Shown: positions 1 through 7,810 of the stretch, piece by piece
How the letters are laid out: every line of letters starts with the position of its first letter
Numbering within the stretch: position 1 is the stretch's first letter
DNA from: Pseudomonadota bacterium
GTDB lineage: Bacteria > Desulfobacterota > Desulfovibrionia > Desulfovibrionales > Desulfomicrobiaceae
Length of the DNA: 64,000 nt
Reading direction: 5' to 3'
Assembly: GCA_018902545.1 (NCBI GenBank)
Contig: JAHIQM010000006.1
Span: 124,001 to 188,000, forward strand
Position numbers and translations under genes: made by a program
Notes under the pieces: generated by a model
What the model saw: only the letters and a program-made list of their open reading frames with translations
Told to the model about the DNA's origin: nothing
Database searches by the model: none

Positions 1-571
1 TGTAGCCGGTGCGACTGACAATGAGTTTGAACCCCTTGAATTCCACCTCGCGGAATCCGAAATAGCCCAGGCTTGACCAGTCTCCGGGCATGATCCGGCT
101 GAGTACGTCATAGGAAGCCGGTCCCTGCAGATCGATCTTGGCGATGTCGAAGCTCTGGTTGCCCATGGTCAGGTTGGACGGGATGCGGCTTTGTATCCAG
201 GCGAAGTCGGTGTCGATGCATGCCCCGTTGACCACGAGCATGAATTTTTCCTCTCCCAGGCGGTAGACGATGAGGTCATCGAGTACGCCGCCCTTGTCAT
301 TGAGGAGAAAGCCGTAACGGCATTTTCCCGGAGCCAGGGTGGCCAGGTTGTGGGTCACGATGAGGGACAGGGCCTGGCTCGCGCCGTCGCCTTCAAGCAG
401 AAATTCTCCCATGTGGGAGATGTCGAAAATGGAGGCGCTGGTTCTGGTCTGCTTGTGTTCCTCAAGAATCCCTGCGTATTGCACAGGCATGTCCCAACCC
501 GCGAAAGGGACCATTCTGGCTCCGTTGTTCTTGTGCCAGGCGTGGAGGGGGGTGGTCAGCAATTCGGACAT
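1..571 (-). CDS. gcvT: Glycine cleavage T-protein (aminomethyltransferase), partial
   Basis: Transfers the aminomethyl group carried by lipoyl H-protein to tetrahydrofolate, releasing ammonia and making 5,10-methylene-THF. Only about the first 190 residues are present; the gene runs off the left edge. Seen in the translation: FAGWDMPVQY near the N terminus and DISHMGEF (the family DxSHMG element). The ATG at 569-571 follows GGGAAAC in a 31-nt gap after the upstream 570-aa gene, so the two are probably co-transcribed. gcvH and gcvP are not in view. Family assignment is secure. Confidence 0.93.
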   Translation of the reverse strand, partial: MSELLTTPLHAWHKNNGARMVPFAGWDMPVQYAGILEEHKQTRTSASIFDISHMGEFLLEGDGASQALSLIVTHNLATLAPGKCRYGFLLNDKGGVLDDLIVYRLGEEKFMLVVNGACIDTDFAWIQSRIPSNLTMGNQSFDIAKIDLQGPASYDVLSRIMPGDWSSLGYFGFREVEFKGFKLIVSRTGY

Positions 572-602
572 AGGTGTTTCCCGCCGTTAAATGGTGATGG
601 GC

Positions 603-2315
603 TTACGCTTCGGCCTTTGTCTTGCGTATGGCTTTAAGTTCGTCAACAAGTGAAACCAGCCTGCGGTAAAGCTTTCTGATTCTCAGCCCGTTTTCGGTCA
701 GTTGGTCTTCCCGGGGCGTGAGGTAGGTTCTGATCAGGTAGCGGTCGTTGAGCATGGCCTCGGAAAAAAAGATGGCCTTGGAGACCAGTATGTCGAAATA
801 ATTGGAAAACTCGAATTTTAGGTCGGCCAGGATGGCGGTGCTCAGGTGCAGCATGGTCAGGTACGAAATTTTTTTTCCCTTGTGGATTCTGCCCTTCAAA
901 TCTTCGAGTTCTTTGATTTTTCTGGCCTGTCTGATGTAGCTGAAAGTGGTCCAGACTTCCTGGTGGAGGTCGTAGAGTTCGCCGAACTCCTCGGCCAGTC
1001 CGGGGTCGGTCAGGTAACCGTCCAGGACGCGCACGATTTCGGCGTAGAATTCGTCGGAGTAGCCAATCATGCGCCGCTGGTGCTTGGTCAGCCAAGCGTG
1101 CAGGAATTTGAGTCGCTTGTCGTGGCTGTCCGTGTTTTCGACGATGTCGTTTTTCTTGTAGACCACCCGTCCGATGAACTCGCCGCGCACGATGTCGTTG
1201 AGTTTGAGGCTCATGGTGTAGGTATCTTTGAGCAGGTTGACGGAGGTGCAGACCTCTGCCGTCAGGGGATGGACGATTTCCTGCCGCCAGACGGACAGGG
1301 CGCGATCCTGGCGCACGTTGTTGAGGTCGAATTTGTGCTGCCGGTAAATCACCCGCAGGATGACGATGCGCCGCTTGCGATCGACAAAGAACCCGCCCCG
1401 GTCCAGGAAATCGATGACATCCATGCCCCGGAGTTCCACTGGGACAAGGGCAATCTTCTCCACGCACGGGTAGGCGCGCCCCGTCTGGGTACTGAAGATG
1501 GAGGTCAGGGTGCGATCCGACTGCCCCAGCGCCTTGACCAGGAAATTCTCCCCCGTCTTGTGCAGGCGGCGGGCGAAAATGGCGGCCGAGGTCTTGCGTT
1601 CCGAGGAGATGGGGTAGCCGTAAAGCTCCATCAGGAACTGGTACACGAACTCGCGGTTTTGTTCGTAGAGGCGGTTGTCGCCGGACCTGAATTTTCGGGC
1701 CCGCAGGCCGAAGCGTTTGAGTTCGGTGTCCAGGTCCGAGGGCAGGGACGCGTAGATGCCGGACAGATAGAACAGCCCGTCGCGGTCCAGGGACATCACA
1801 TGGGCCCGGTCCATGCGGCTAAGGAAACCGATGAGCAGGGAATAGGAGGCGATGTCGGAGATGTGGTGATCGCTGACGGCCTCTTTGAATTCCTCGCGCA
1901 TGTCCTTGGGCATGTGGGCCAGGAAGCACTCCTGGTTCTTGCCCTGCAGCGTGGCTTCCAGTACGCAGCTGTCGCCCTGGACCCTGATGTCGGGGTCGCG
2001 GCAGGTGTGCAGCAGGTCGAACTGGAAGGTTTCGTTGAAGTAGTCCAGAGGACGCCCCAGGGCGACCATGGAAAAGCCGGGCAGTTCAGAAAACTCCGTC
2101 AAATTGGGTTCGAACGAAGGCAGCAGGTCGCGTGCGTCGACCACGGGGTAGCCTTTGATCTCGGCATATGGTTTGAGCAGGCAGAACTTGGTGTGGACCA
2201 GGTCCAGGAAGCGCCGCAGCGCCTCCAGGCCCCGCAGCGGTGTTTTTGAGAGAAGGTGGCCGTTTTTAAGGGCTTTTACTGTCTCGATTCTGGAAAATGC
2301 GGTTTGCCATTTCAT
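603..2315 (-). CDS. Uncharacterised 570-aa protein
   Basis: I do not recognise the family. The protein appears soluble: no signal peptide and no convincing membrane segment. It has a mixed, charged composition with a helical, basic C-terminal third (runs such as RQARKIKELEDLKGRIHKG) ending in AIRKTKAEA. Aromatic and Arg-rich stretches around residues 230-300 could bind nucleic acid or nucleotide, but no catalytic motif is visible. The ATG at 2313-2315 has no obvious Shine-Dalgarno, so the start is less sure than the frame. It reads into gcvT 31 nt later. A long open frame on the opposite strand (846-2249) is a GC-rich shadow. Confidence 0.8.
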   Translation of the reverse strand: MKWQTAFSRIETVKALKNGHLLSKTPLRGLEALRRFLDLVHTKFCLLKPYAEIKGYPVVDARDLLPSFEPNLTEFSELPGFSMVALGRPLDYFNETFQFDLLHTCRDPDIRVQGDSCVLEATLQGKNQECFLAHMPKDMREEFKEAVSDHHISDIASYSLLIGFLSRMDRAHVMSLDRDGLFYLSGIYASLPSDLDTELKRFGLRARKFRSGDNRLYEQNREFVYQFLMELYGYPISSERKTSAAIFARRLHKTGENFLVKALGQSDRTLTSIFSTQTGRAYPCVEKIALVPVELRGMDVIDFLDRGGFFVDRKRRIVILRVIYRQHKFDLNNVRQDRALSVWRQEIVHPLTAEVCTSVNLLKDTYTMSLKLNDIVRGEFIGRVVYKKNDIVENTDSHDKRLKFLHAWLTKHQRRMIGYSDEFYAEIVRVLDGYLTDPGLAEEFGELYDLHQEVWTTFSYIRQARKIKELEDLKGRIHKGKKISYLTMLHLSTAILADLKFEFSNYFDILVSKAIFFSEAMLNDRYLIRTYLTPREDQLTENGLRIRKLYRRLVSLVDELKAIRKTKAEA

Positions 2316-2368
2316 GCGGAAGCCAGTATATCATTGTGTTTGTTACGGTAGTGTGTAGACTATTTTTC

Positions 2369-2518
2369 ATGTTTCGCTCCGCCCGTAAACATGATTTTCA
2401 GTTCGCAGCGCCGGTCTCGCCGGAGGTTGATGAGCTTTCGCGATCCCTGTATGTCCGCTTTTTTGCGGCGATGTATGTAAGGAACCACGGCCGCCTAGTG
2501 CGAGCGTTCATATCATGA
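2369..2518 (+). CDS. Candidate 49-aa small protein overlapping the GAF gene start
   Basis: A short frame starting ATG at 2369 and stopping TGA at 2516-2518. The stop overlaps the ATG of the GAF protein (2515-2517) in an ATGA arrangement, the usual geometry of translational coupling. The GAF gene has no clear Shine-Dalgarno of its own, which makes coupling attractive. The product is basic and has no membrane segment (begins MFRSARKHDF, ends RLVRAFIS). Against it: its own ATG also lacks a visible ribosome site, and no homologue is recognised. The frame stays open upstream to 2297, inside the antisense start of the 570-aa gene. Confidence 0.33.
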   Translation: MFRSARKHDFQFAAPVSPEVDELSRSLYVRFFAAMYVRNHGRLVRAFIS

Positions 2519-3543
2519 CCATGAAATATCCCTCCCTGGACAGACTGCTGGAGAGCATCGGAAGCGTCTTCGACGCCTATTCGGTGGTTCTTTTTTGCCG
2601 CAATTCCAGCGGAACCTTCGATCTGACCTCCTCGTTCAGTCTTGGCGATTCCATCCGCAAGGGCCTGACCATCGAGCAGGGTCACGGACTGGTGGGCTGG
2701 ATCCTGAAGAACGACTCGCCCCTTGTGGTTGAGAAGTTCGACGAGAAGAACACTTTTTTGGGATACTATGGGTCCGAGCAGGACGAGCAGATCAAGGTTT
2801 TCGTGGGCTGCCCCCTGCCCGGCGGTGCCGGGGCCCTGTGCATGGACAGCAAGAAGACCTACGCCTTCACGTCCAAGGATCAGCGCGTGCTGTCCCTCTT
2901 CGCCTTGGTTGTGTCCGCAGTCATGAGCGATGTGGGAGAGGGCGGAGTGTCCAGCCACGAACAGGCCCTCTACCGGGTGCTGCAGCAGGTCTACGCCTTG
3001 CGCGAGGCGCATCCCAAATGGACGGACTTCCTGAATCGTTATCTGGCCCTGCTGGCCGGAGCCAGCGGGTATGAATACGCATTTCTCGTGGTCAGCGACG
3101 AGTGGGGAAACAATTATCTGCTTGAAGGCAGCAACAAGCCCTTCATGCCCGAAACCTTTGCCGCGAGGCAGGCTTTCAGCACGGGCAGCGGTCTGCTGGG
3201 CTGGGTTTTCAAGAAGAATCAGCCGGTCTTTTTCGGCGACGGCAAGAGCGAACTGGGGCGCACGCCCCTGTTCGGACGCGACATTCCCGGCCCGGTCCTC
3301 AACACGCTCATGGCCTTTCCCCTCAAAGTGCACACCCGCTGTCGCGGCGTCCTGGTCTTCGGGGATCGCGAAAGCCTGGTCATCAGCGGCGAGCTTCGGG
3401 CTTTTGCGCATATGGCGGCGGATTATTTGGCTCTTTTTCTGGAGAATCTGTATCTGAGGAGCAAGGTCAGGCGTTTTGCTCCAACAAGCGCACTCGACCC
3501 GGGCGACGCCCCCGATTTCGACAACCCCGATTACCATCCTTAA
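2515..3543 (+). CDS. Tandem GAF-domain protein upstream of mreB
   Basis: A 342-aa cytoplasmic protein with two GAF-like modules, roughly residues 10-145 and 165-315. Each has the GAF signature of a GhGLVGWI / GSGLLGWVF turn followed by a C-terminal strand with GALCMDS or GVLVFGD. GAF domains bind small ligands or cyclic nucleotides or mediate dimerisation; the ligand cannot be read from sequence. There is no output domain (no kinase, cyclase, GGDEF or HTH), so it probably acts through a partner. It ends 16 nt before the mreB ATG, so a link to rod-shape control is plausible. No strong Shine-Dalgarno precedes the ATG at 2515; an alternative ATG lies at 2521. Confidence 0.85.
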   Translation: MTMKYPSLDRLLESIGSVFDAYSVVLFCRNSSGTFDLTSSFSLGDSIRKGLTIEQGHGLVGWILKNDSPLVVEKFDEKNTFLGYYGSEQDEQIKVFVGCPLPGGAGALCMDSKKTYAFTSKDQRVLSLFALVVSAVMSDVGEGGVSSHEQALYRVLQQVYALREAHPKWTDFLNRYLALLAGASGYEYAFLVVSDEWGNNYLLEGSNKPFMPETFAARQAFSTGSGLLGWVFKKNQPVFFGDGKSELGRTPLFGRDIPGPVLNTLMAFPLKVHTRCRGVLVFGDRESLVISGELRAFAHMAADYLALFLENLYLRSKVRRFAPTSALDPGDAPDFDNPDYHP

Positions 3544-3559
3544 GTCAGGTAGGGCGAAT

Positions 3560-4585
3560 ATGTTTTTCAGCAAGCTTTTCGGATTTCTCGGCAAGGATCT
3601 GGCCATGGACCTCGGCACGGCAAACACGCTCCTGTATTCGCCCAAGGACGGGATCGTGCTCAACGAGCCCTCGGTGGTGGCCCTCGACATCCGCAATGAT
3701 TCCATCCTGGCTGTCGGCCGGGAAGCCAAGGAATACCTTGGGCGCACCCCGGAACGGATTCGCGCCGTACGTCCCTTGAAAGATGGGGTCATCGCCGATT
3801 TCGAGGTCACCAAGGCCATGATCGCCTACTTCATCAGGAAGGTCGTCACCGGCATGCGCATCGTCAAACCGCGCATGGTCATCTGCGTGCCGGCGGGGAT
3901 CACCCAGGTGGAGAAGAGGGCGGTCATCGAATCGGCCCTGCAGGCCGGGGCGCGCGAGGTCAAGCTCATCGAGGAACCCATGGCCGCAGCCATCGGTGCG
4001 GGCCTGCCCATCCACGAGCCCAGAGGCAACATGGTGGTGGACATCGGCGGCGGTACCACGGAAGTGGCGGTCATTTCCCTGTCTGCGGTGGCCTACTCCG
4101 AATCCGTGCGCATTGCCGGGGACGAGATCAACGACGCCATCCAGCGCTACGTGCAGGACGAATTTCAGCTTCTGATCGGAGAAAACATGGCCGAAGCGGC
4201 CAAGATCCACATCGCATCTGCCGTGCCGCTGCCGGAACCCCTGCAGTTCCGGGTGGCGGGCAAGAATCTGGTGGACGGCAATCCCAAGTCCGTCATCCTG
4301 ACCGACTCGCATATCCGCGAGGCCATCAAGGAGCCCGTGGCGGCCATTGTCGCGGCGGTGCGCAGGGCCCTGGAGAAGACCCCACCCGAACTGGTTGCCG
4401 ACATCTCCACCAATGGGCTGCTGCTGGCCGGGGGCGGGGCGCTTTTAAAGGGGCTCGACAAGCTCATCACTCAGCACAGTTCGCTTATGGTGCATATCGA
4501 TGACGACCCCCTGACTACAGTGGTGCGCGGGACGGGACGGGCTTTGGAGGATGAGGCGAATTTTTCGAAGGTCTACATCAACTAG
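3560..4585 (+). CDS. mreB: Rod shape-determining protein MreB
   Basis: Actin-like ATPase that forms membrane-bound filaments and positions the elongation peptidoglycan synthesis machinery. 341 aa, the normal length. The actin-fold motifs are all visible: phosphate-1 DLGTANTLLY (residue 17 onward), EEPMAAAIGAGLP, phosphate-2 DIGGGTTEVAV and the adenosine motif GGGALLKGLD. The N terminus MFFSKLFGFLGKD resembles the amphipathic membrane anchor. The ATG at 3560 follows AGGTAGGG; a longer in-frame start exists at 3476 inside the GAF gene but would add a non-MreB leader. mreC and mreD do not follow; the next gene is convergent and overlaps by 8 bp. Confidence 0.96.
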   Translation: MFFSKLFGFLGKDLAMDLGTANTLLYSPKDGIVLNEPSVVALDIRNDSILAVGREAKEYLGRTPERIRAVRPLKDGVIADFEVTKAMIAYFIRKVVTGMRIVKPRMVICVPAGITQVEKRAVIESALQAGAREVKLIEEPMAAAIGAGLPIHEPRGNMVVDIGGGTTEVAVISLSAVAYSESVRIAGDEINDAIQRYVQDEFQLLIGENMAEAAKIHIASAVPLPEPLQFRVAGKNLVDGNPKSVILTDSHIREAIKEPVAAIVAAVRRALEKTPPELVADISTNGLLLAGGGALLKGLDKLITQHSSLMVHIDDDPLTTVVRGTGRALEDEANFSKVYIN

Positions 4586-5093
4586 CGGCCACGGGGTGCA
4601 GGCGAAAGTCCCAGACGGTCAGTAGCGCAGGCGAGAGCTGGTCGGGGTAGGAGGTGGCCAGGGCGCTCAGTTCGTCTTGGTCCACGGCCAGGAATGCACG
4701 ATCATCCAGCAGGAGCCCGGCGGCCTGGTTCGGGATATCGCCGCAGAACACCTCGACGATCTCAAGGCCCGTTCCCGCTCCCGTGGTCAGGGTCAACAGA
4801 TGCCGCAGACTCCCCGCGAGATCGGCCACGGCAGGGGGCAAACATGCCTCGGCGGCTTCTTCGGCGGCCTGTCCGGCGGTGACGTGCCCGCTACCGACAA
4901 TGTCCCAGCGCCCCGGATACAGAGGGTGGCTCTTGTCCAGCCTGCGTAGCACAAGGCGGCCATGGCCGTCGGCCAGCAAGAGCAAAAAACCCCTGTGACG
5001 GAGTTCTTGCAGATGGACCTGTTCCGAAGCCATAACGGCCAGGGGCAGGTTATTTTCGTCCACGACGTAGATTTTTTCCTGCTCTGACTCCAC
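4578..5093 (-). CDS. NUDIX-fold protein with degenerate catalytic box
   Basis: A 171-aa protein with the NUDIX layout of the isopentenyl-diphosphate isomerase/YfcD type: a strand-rich N-terminal half, YPGRWDIVGSGHV, then a helix. In the NUDIX box (about residues 69-90) the expected GxxxxxE...RExxEE reads GHVTAGQ followed by AAEEAAEACLPPAVA. The first Glu is Gln and the RE..EE metal ligands are missing, so pyrophosphohydrolase activity is doubtful. GTG start at 5091-5093 with AAGGGA upstream. It is convergent with mreB; the two stops overlap by 8 bp. It could be a binding or scaffold protein. Confidence 0.8.
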   Translation of the reverse strand: MESEQEKIYVVDENNLPLAVMASEQVHLQELRHRGFLLLLADGHGRLVLRRLDKSHPLYPGRWDIVGSGHVTAGQAAEEAAEACLPPAVADLAGSLRHLLTLTTGAGTGLEIVEVFCGDIPNQAAGLLLDDRAFLAVDQDELSALATSYPDQLSPALLTVWDFRLHPVAAS

Positions 5094-5127
5094 GGACTGA
5101 TATCCCTTATATTGGCTTGAGGTGAGA

Positions 5128-5589
5128 ATGGTTCAAACGGTTCCCGAGCTGCGTCTGCTCACGCCTGAGGACGCGTCGGCCCTTGCGGCCCTGGAGGCCC
5201 AGGTTTTTGCCGACGGCTGGGCAGAGGAGCGCTTCAGGGATCTGCTCGGCCAGGATCGTTTTCTGGGTGCGGGCGCTTTTGGTCCGTCGGGCTTGTGCGC
5301 GTATCTGACGGCTTACAGTGTGGCCGGTGAGCTTGAAATAGTCAACGTGGCCGTGGCTCCGCCTTTTCGCGGGCAAGGGGTCGGCCGGGCCCTGTTGCGA
5401 TTCTTCCTGGAGCAGGGGCGCGCGCGAGGCGCTGGCCGCGTGGTGCTTGAGGTGCGTAGTCGCAATGCCCCTGCCTTGGCCCTTTACACAGGCAGCGGTT
5501 TTGTGCAGGTGGGCGTGCGCAAGAGATATTACGCCGACAGCGGCGAGGACGCCCTGGTGCTGGAGTGGACGCCATGCCCCGATTCGTAG
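5128..5589 (+). CDS. rimI: Ribosomal protein S18 alanine N-acetyltransferase RimI
   Basis: GNAT-family acetyltransferase that acetylates an N-terminal alanine, by family precedent that of ribosomal protein S18, using acetyl-CoA. The acetyl-CoA loop FRGQGVGRALL (about residues 75-86) is present, as is the RimI-type C terminus: LEVRSRNAPALALY, then GFVQVGVRKRYY and EDALVLEW. I chose the ATG at 5128, five bases after GAGG; an in-frame GTG at 5122 would add two residues. It overlaps the next methyltransferase gene by 16 bp, so they share a transcript. Confidence 0.88.
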   Translation: MVQTVPELRLLTPEDASALAALEAQVFADGWAEERFRDLLGQDRFLGAGAFGPSGLCAYLTAYSVAGELEIVNVAVAPPFRGQGVGRALLRFFLEQGRARGAGRVVLEVRSRNAPALALYTGSGFVQVGVRKRYYADSGEDALVLEWTPCPDS

Positions 5590-6185
5590 CGGACCCTTAT
5601 GCCTGCTTTCGCGAGTATGTCCCGCAGCGGGAAGTACGTGAACTGGAGCTGGCCGCCGAGGCCGCCGCGCGGGGTATTCCAGTCATCGGACCGGCCATGG
5701 GCGGGCTGCTCGAACTACTGTGCCGGATCATGGGGGCCACGCGCACGCTTGAACTGGGCACGGCCGTGGGCTACTCGACGATTTTTCTGGCCCGGGCCAT
5801 GCGCGACGCGGGCGGCCTGGTTGTGGGCGTGGACATGCATGAAGCCCACTGCCGCGAAGCCCGCGCCAATCTTGCCTTGCGCGGCCTTGCCGAAAACTGC
5901 GCCGTGCTTTGCGCCGATGCCCGCGCTCTGCCGCTGGGGAACGAAGACTTCGATCTCGTTTTTCTGGACGTTGACCAGCGCTACTACGCCGAGCTCGAAC
6001 CTGTCTGCCGCCGCCTGCTGCGCCCGGGGGGGCTGTTGGTGGCCGACAACACGGCCTTTGCCGATGCTTGCGCCTTTAGCACCCTGGTGCGGGATAACGG
6101 GTGCTGGGACGCGGTCAATATTTATGCATTTCTGCCGGACCATGCGCCAGAGCAGGACGGAATCTGCCTGGCGCGCAAAAAATAA
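5574..6185 (+). CDS. Class I SAM-dependent O-methyltransferase
   Basis: A 203-aa methyltransferase of the COG4122/caffeoyl-CoA O-methyltransferase-like group. The SAM-binding motif I is ELGTAVGYSTIFLARAM, followed by the acidic end of strand 2 (GVDMHE), DARALP, FDLVFLDVD (motif IV) and LLRPGGLLVADN (motif V). The substrate is not deducible; small catechol-like or carboxylate acceptors are typical. ATG at 5574 has GGAG eight bases upstream; a GTG at 5565 is the alternative. The gene overlaps rimI by 16 bp and is followed 15 nt later by a cyclophilin gene. Confidence 0.85.
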   Translation: MPRFVADPYACFREYVPQREVRELELAAEAAARGIPVIGPAMGGLLELLCRIMGATRTLELGTAVGYSTIFLARAMRDAGGLVVGVDMHEAHCREARANLALRGLAENCAVLCADARALPLGNEDFDLVFLDVDQRYYAELEPVCRRLLRPGGLLVADNTAFADACAFSTLVRDNGCWDAVNIYAFLPDHAPEQDGICLARKK

Positions 6186-6200
6186 AGGAGAAACTACACA

Positions 6201-6686
6201 ATGATAGTCATGGAAACATCCAAAGGCACAATGAAGATCGAACTCTTTGCGGACAAGGCTCCCCTGACCTGCGAGAACTTTCTGAATTACGTGCGCGAAG
6301 GCTTTTACGACGGCACGATTTTTCACCGCGTTATCCCCAATTTCATGATACAGGGCGGCGGGATGAGCGAGACAATGAGCGAGAAGAAAACGGGCGATCC
6401 CATCAAGAACGAGGCCGACAACGGCCTGCGGAACCTGCGCTGCACCCTGGCCATGGCCCGCACCCAGGCCGTCGACAGCGCGACCTCGCAGTTTTTCATC
6501 AATCTGCGCGACAATGCGTTCCTGGATCACGGATCGCGGGATTTCGGCTACGCCGTATTCGCCCAGGTGGTGGAAGGGCTTGAGGTCATGGACGAGATCG
6601 CGGGTGTGGCCACGGGCAGCTTCGGTTTTCACCAGGATGTGCCAAAGGAGCCCGTGTTCATCGTTCGCGTCAGCGTAGAAGACTGA
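6201..6686 (+). CDS. ppiB: Cyclophilin-type peptidyl-prolyl isomerase
   Basis: Catalyses cis-trans isomerisation of prolyl peptide bonds. At 161 aa with no signal peptide it is the cytoplasmic (PpiB) type. Diagnostic elements: [14 protein letters not shown] with the catalytic Arg, [10 protein letters not shown]-like segment ([11 protein letters not shown]), the [11 protein letters not shown] stretch and [21 protein letters not shown] precedes the ATG. It follows the methyltransferase by 15 nt and precedes the YheT-like gene by a few bases, so this is likely a four-gene operon with rimI first. Confidence 0.94.
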   Translation: MIVMETSKGTMKIELFADKAPLTCENFLNYVREGFYDGTIFHRVIPNFMIQGGGMSETMSEKKTGDPIKNEADNGLRNLRCTLAMARTQAVDSATSQFFINLRDNAFLDHGSRDFGYAVFAQVVEGLEVMDEIAGVATGSFGFHQDVPKEPVFIVRVSVED

Positions 6687-6692
6687 TCTGTG

Positions 6693-7652
6693 ATGCGGCT
6701 CACCACCGCCTTTCCCTTTTCCTCGGGCCACGTGCAGACCCTGTTCCCGCCGTTTTTCCGGCCCATGCCGGAAGTGCGGTACGAGCGGGAACGCCTGGAG
6801 ACGTCCGATGGCGATTTCGTGGATCTGGACTGGTCCCGGGGAGAGGAAAGCAAAGGCCTGGTCTTCATTCTGCACGGACTGGAAGGCCACTCCCGGCGCA
6901 AGTACGTGCTCGGCATGGTCAGGGCCGCGCGCCTGCACGGCTTCGACGCAGTGGCCATGAATTTCAGGGGCTGCAGCGGGGAGCCCAATCGCAAGGTCGC
7001 CATGTATCATTCGGGCTGGACCCGCGACCTGCACGAATCCCTGCTCATGATTGCGGCCCGGACAGGCTACAGCAGCGTGCACCTGGTGGGTTTCAGCCTA
7101 GGTGGCAACGTGGTTCTCAAGTATCTGGGCGAGGACCCGGCCGTCATTCCGGACATCGTCGGAAGGGCCGTAGCCATTTCCGTGCCCTGCGATCTGGAGG
7201 ACTCGGCCCGAGCGCTGGCCCGGCTCCAGTGCGCCCTCTATTCCCGTTATCTGCTTGACCAATTGCGAAAGAAGATTATTGAAAAGAGTCGGCTTTTTCC
7301 CGGAACGCTCGATTTGACCGGCGTAGAGAAACTGCGCACCTTTCGCCAGTTCGATGACCGCTTCACTGCTCCGCTGCACGGGTTTAACGATGCGCTGGAC
7401 TACTGGCGACGCTCAAGTTCGCGCCAATTTTTGTCCGGGATCGACCGGCCCACGTGCATCGTGAACGCCGCCAACGACCCCTTTCTGGGCCCACAGTGCT
7501 ATCCGGTCCGGGAGGCTAAGGCCAACCCGAGCCTGACGCTGCTCACGCCCGCCACGGGCGGGCATGTGGGGTTCGTGGGTTCGGGGCGAGACGGAATGTA
7601 CTGGTCGGAATGGATGACCATGCAGTTTCTGCGCGGGCTCCAGGGGCGCTAA
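6693..7652 (+). CDS. YheT-family alpha/beta hydrolase
   Basis: A 319-aa alpha/beta-fold hydrolase of the YheT/ABHD1-3-like group, probably an esterase or lipase on an unknown acyl substrate. Nucleophile elbow GFSLGGNVVLKYLGE carries the catalytic Ser; the acid is probably in NAANDPFL and the His in GGHVGF. The oxyanion region FILHGLEGHSRRKYV and NFRGCSGEPNR fit the family. Start is ATG 6693 (or GTG 6690); no strong Shine-Dalgarno is seen, consistent with coupling to the cyclophilin gene whose stop is just upstream. Confidence 0.85.
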   Translation: MRLTTAFPFSSGHVQTLFPPFFRPMPEVRYERERLETSDGDFVDLDWSRGEESKGLVFILHGLEGHSRRKYVLGMVRAARLHGFDAVAMNFRGCSGEPNRKVAMYHSGWTRDLHESLLMIAARTGYSSVHLVGFSLGGNVVLKYLGEDPAVIPDIVGRAVAISVPCDLEDSARALARLQCALYSRYLLDQLRKKIIEKSRLFPGTLDLTGVEKLRTFRQFDDRFTAPLHGFNDALDYWRRSSSRQFLSGIDRPTCIVNAANDPFLGPQCYPVREAKANPSLTLLTPATGGHVGFVGSGRDGMYWSEWMTMQFLRGLQGR

Positions 7653-7759
7653 GTGCAGGAATGAGGCGTCTGGCCCAAACTGTGTTCACGGAATTGCGGA
7701 CTATTGCACATCCGTTCTTGCACATGATTTTTTAACGTGTCCGATCAGCCTGTTGGCTC

Positions 7760-7775
7760 TGGCACGAAGCGTGCT
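7760..7775 (+). promoter_or_regulatory. Sigma-54-like -24/-12 promoter (or weak hairpin) ahead of degP
   Basis: TGGCACG-N4-GTGCT: GG at 7761-7762 and GC at 7773-7774 with exactly ten bases between, one mismatch from the sigma-54 consensus TGGCACG-N4-TTGCW. A start site near 7785 would leave a leader of about 25 nt containing the GGAGG before the ATG at 7811. The same bases form an inverted repeat GCACG-aag-CGTGC followed by TTTTTC, so a weak terminator of the upstream operon is the alternative. Confidence 0.4.
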
Positions 7776-7810
7776 TTTTCCAAGCTGTCACCAAGACATG
7801 GAGGTATCCA

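Noticed and set aside
846-2249. 467-codon open frame antisense to the 570-aa gene
   Set aside because: Typical GC-rich shadow: no ribosome site, Val/Gly/Gln-biased composition, fully opposite a better-supported gene.
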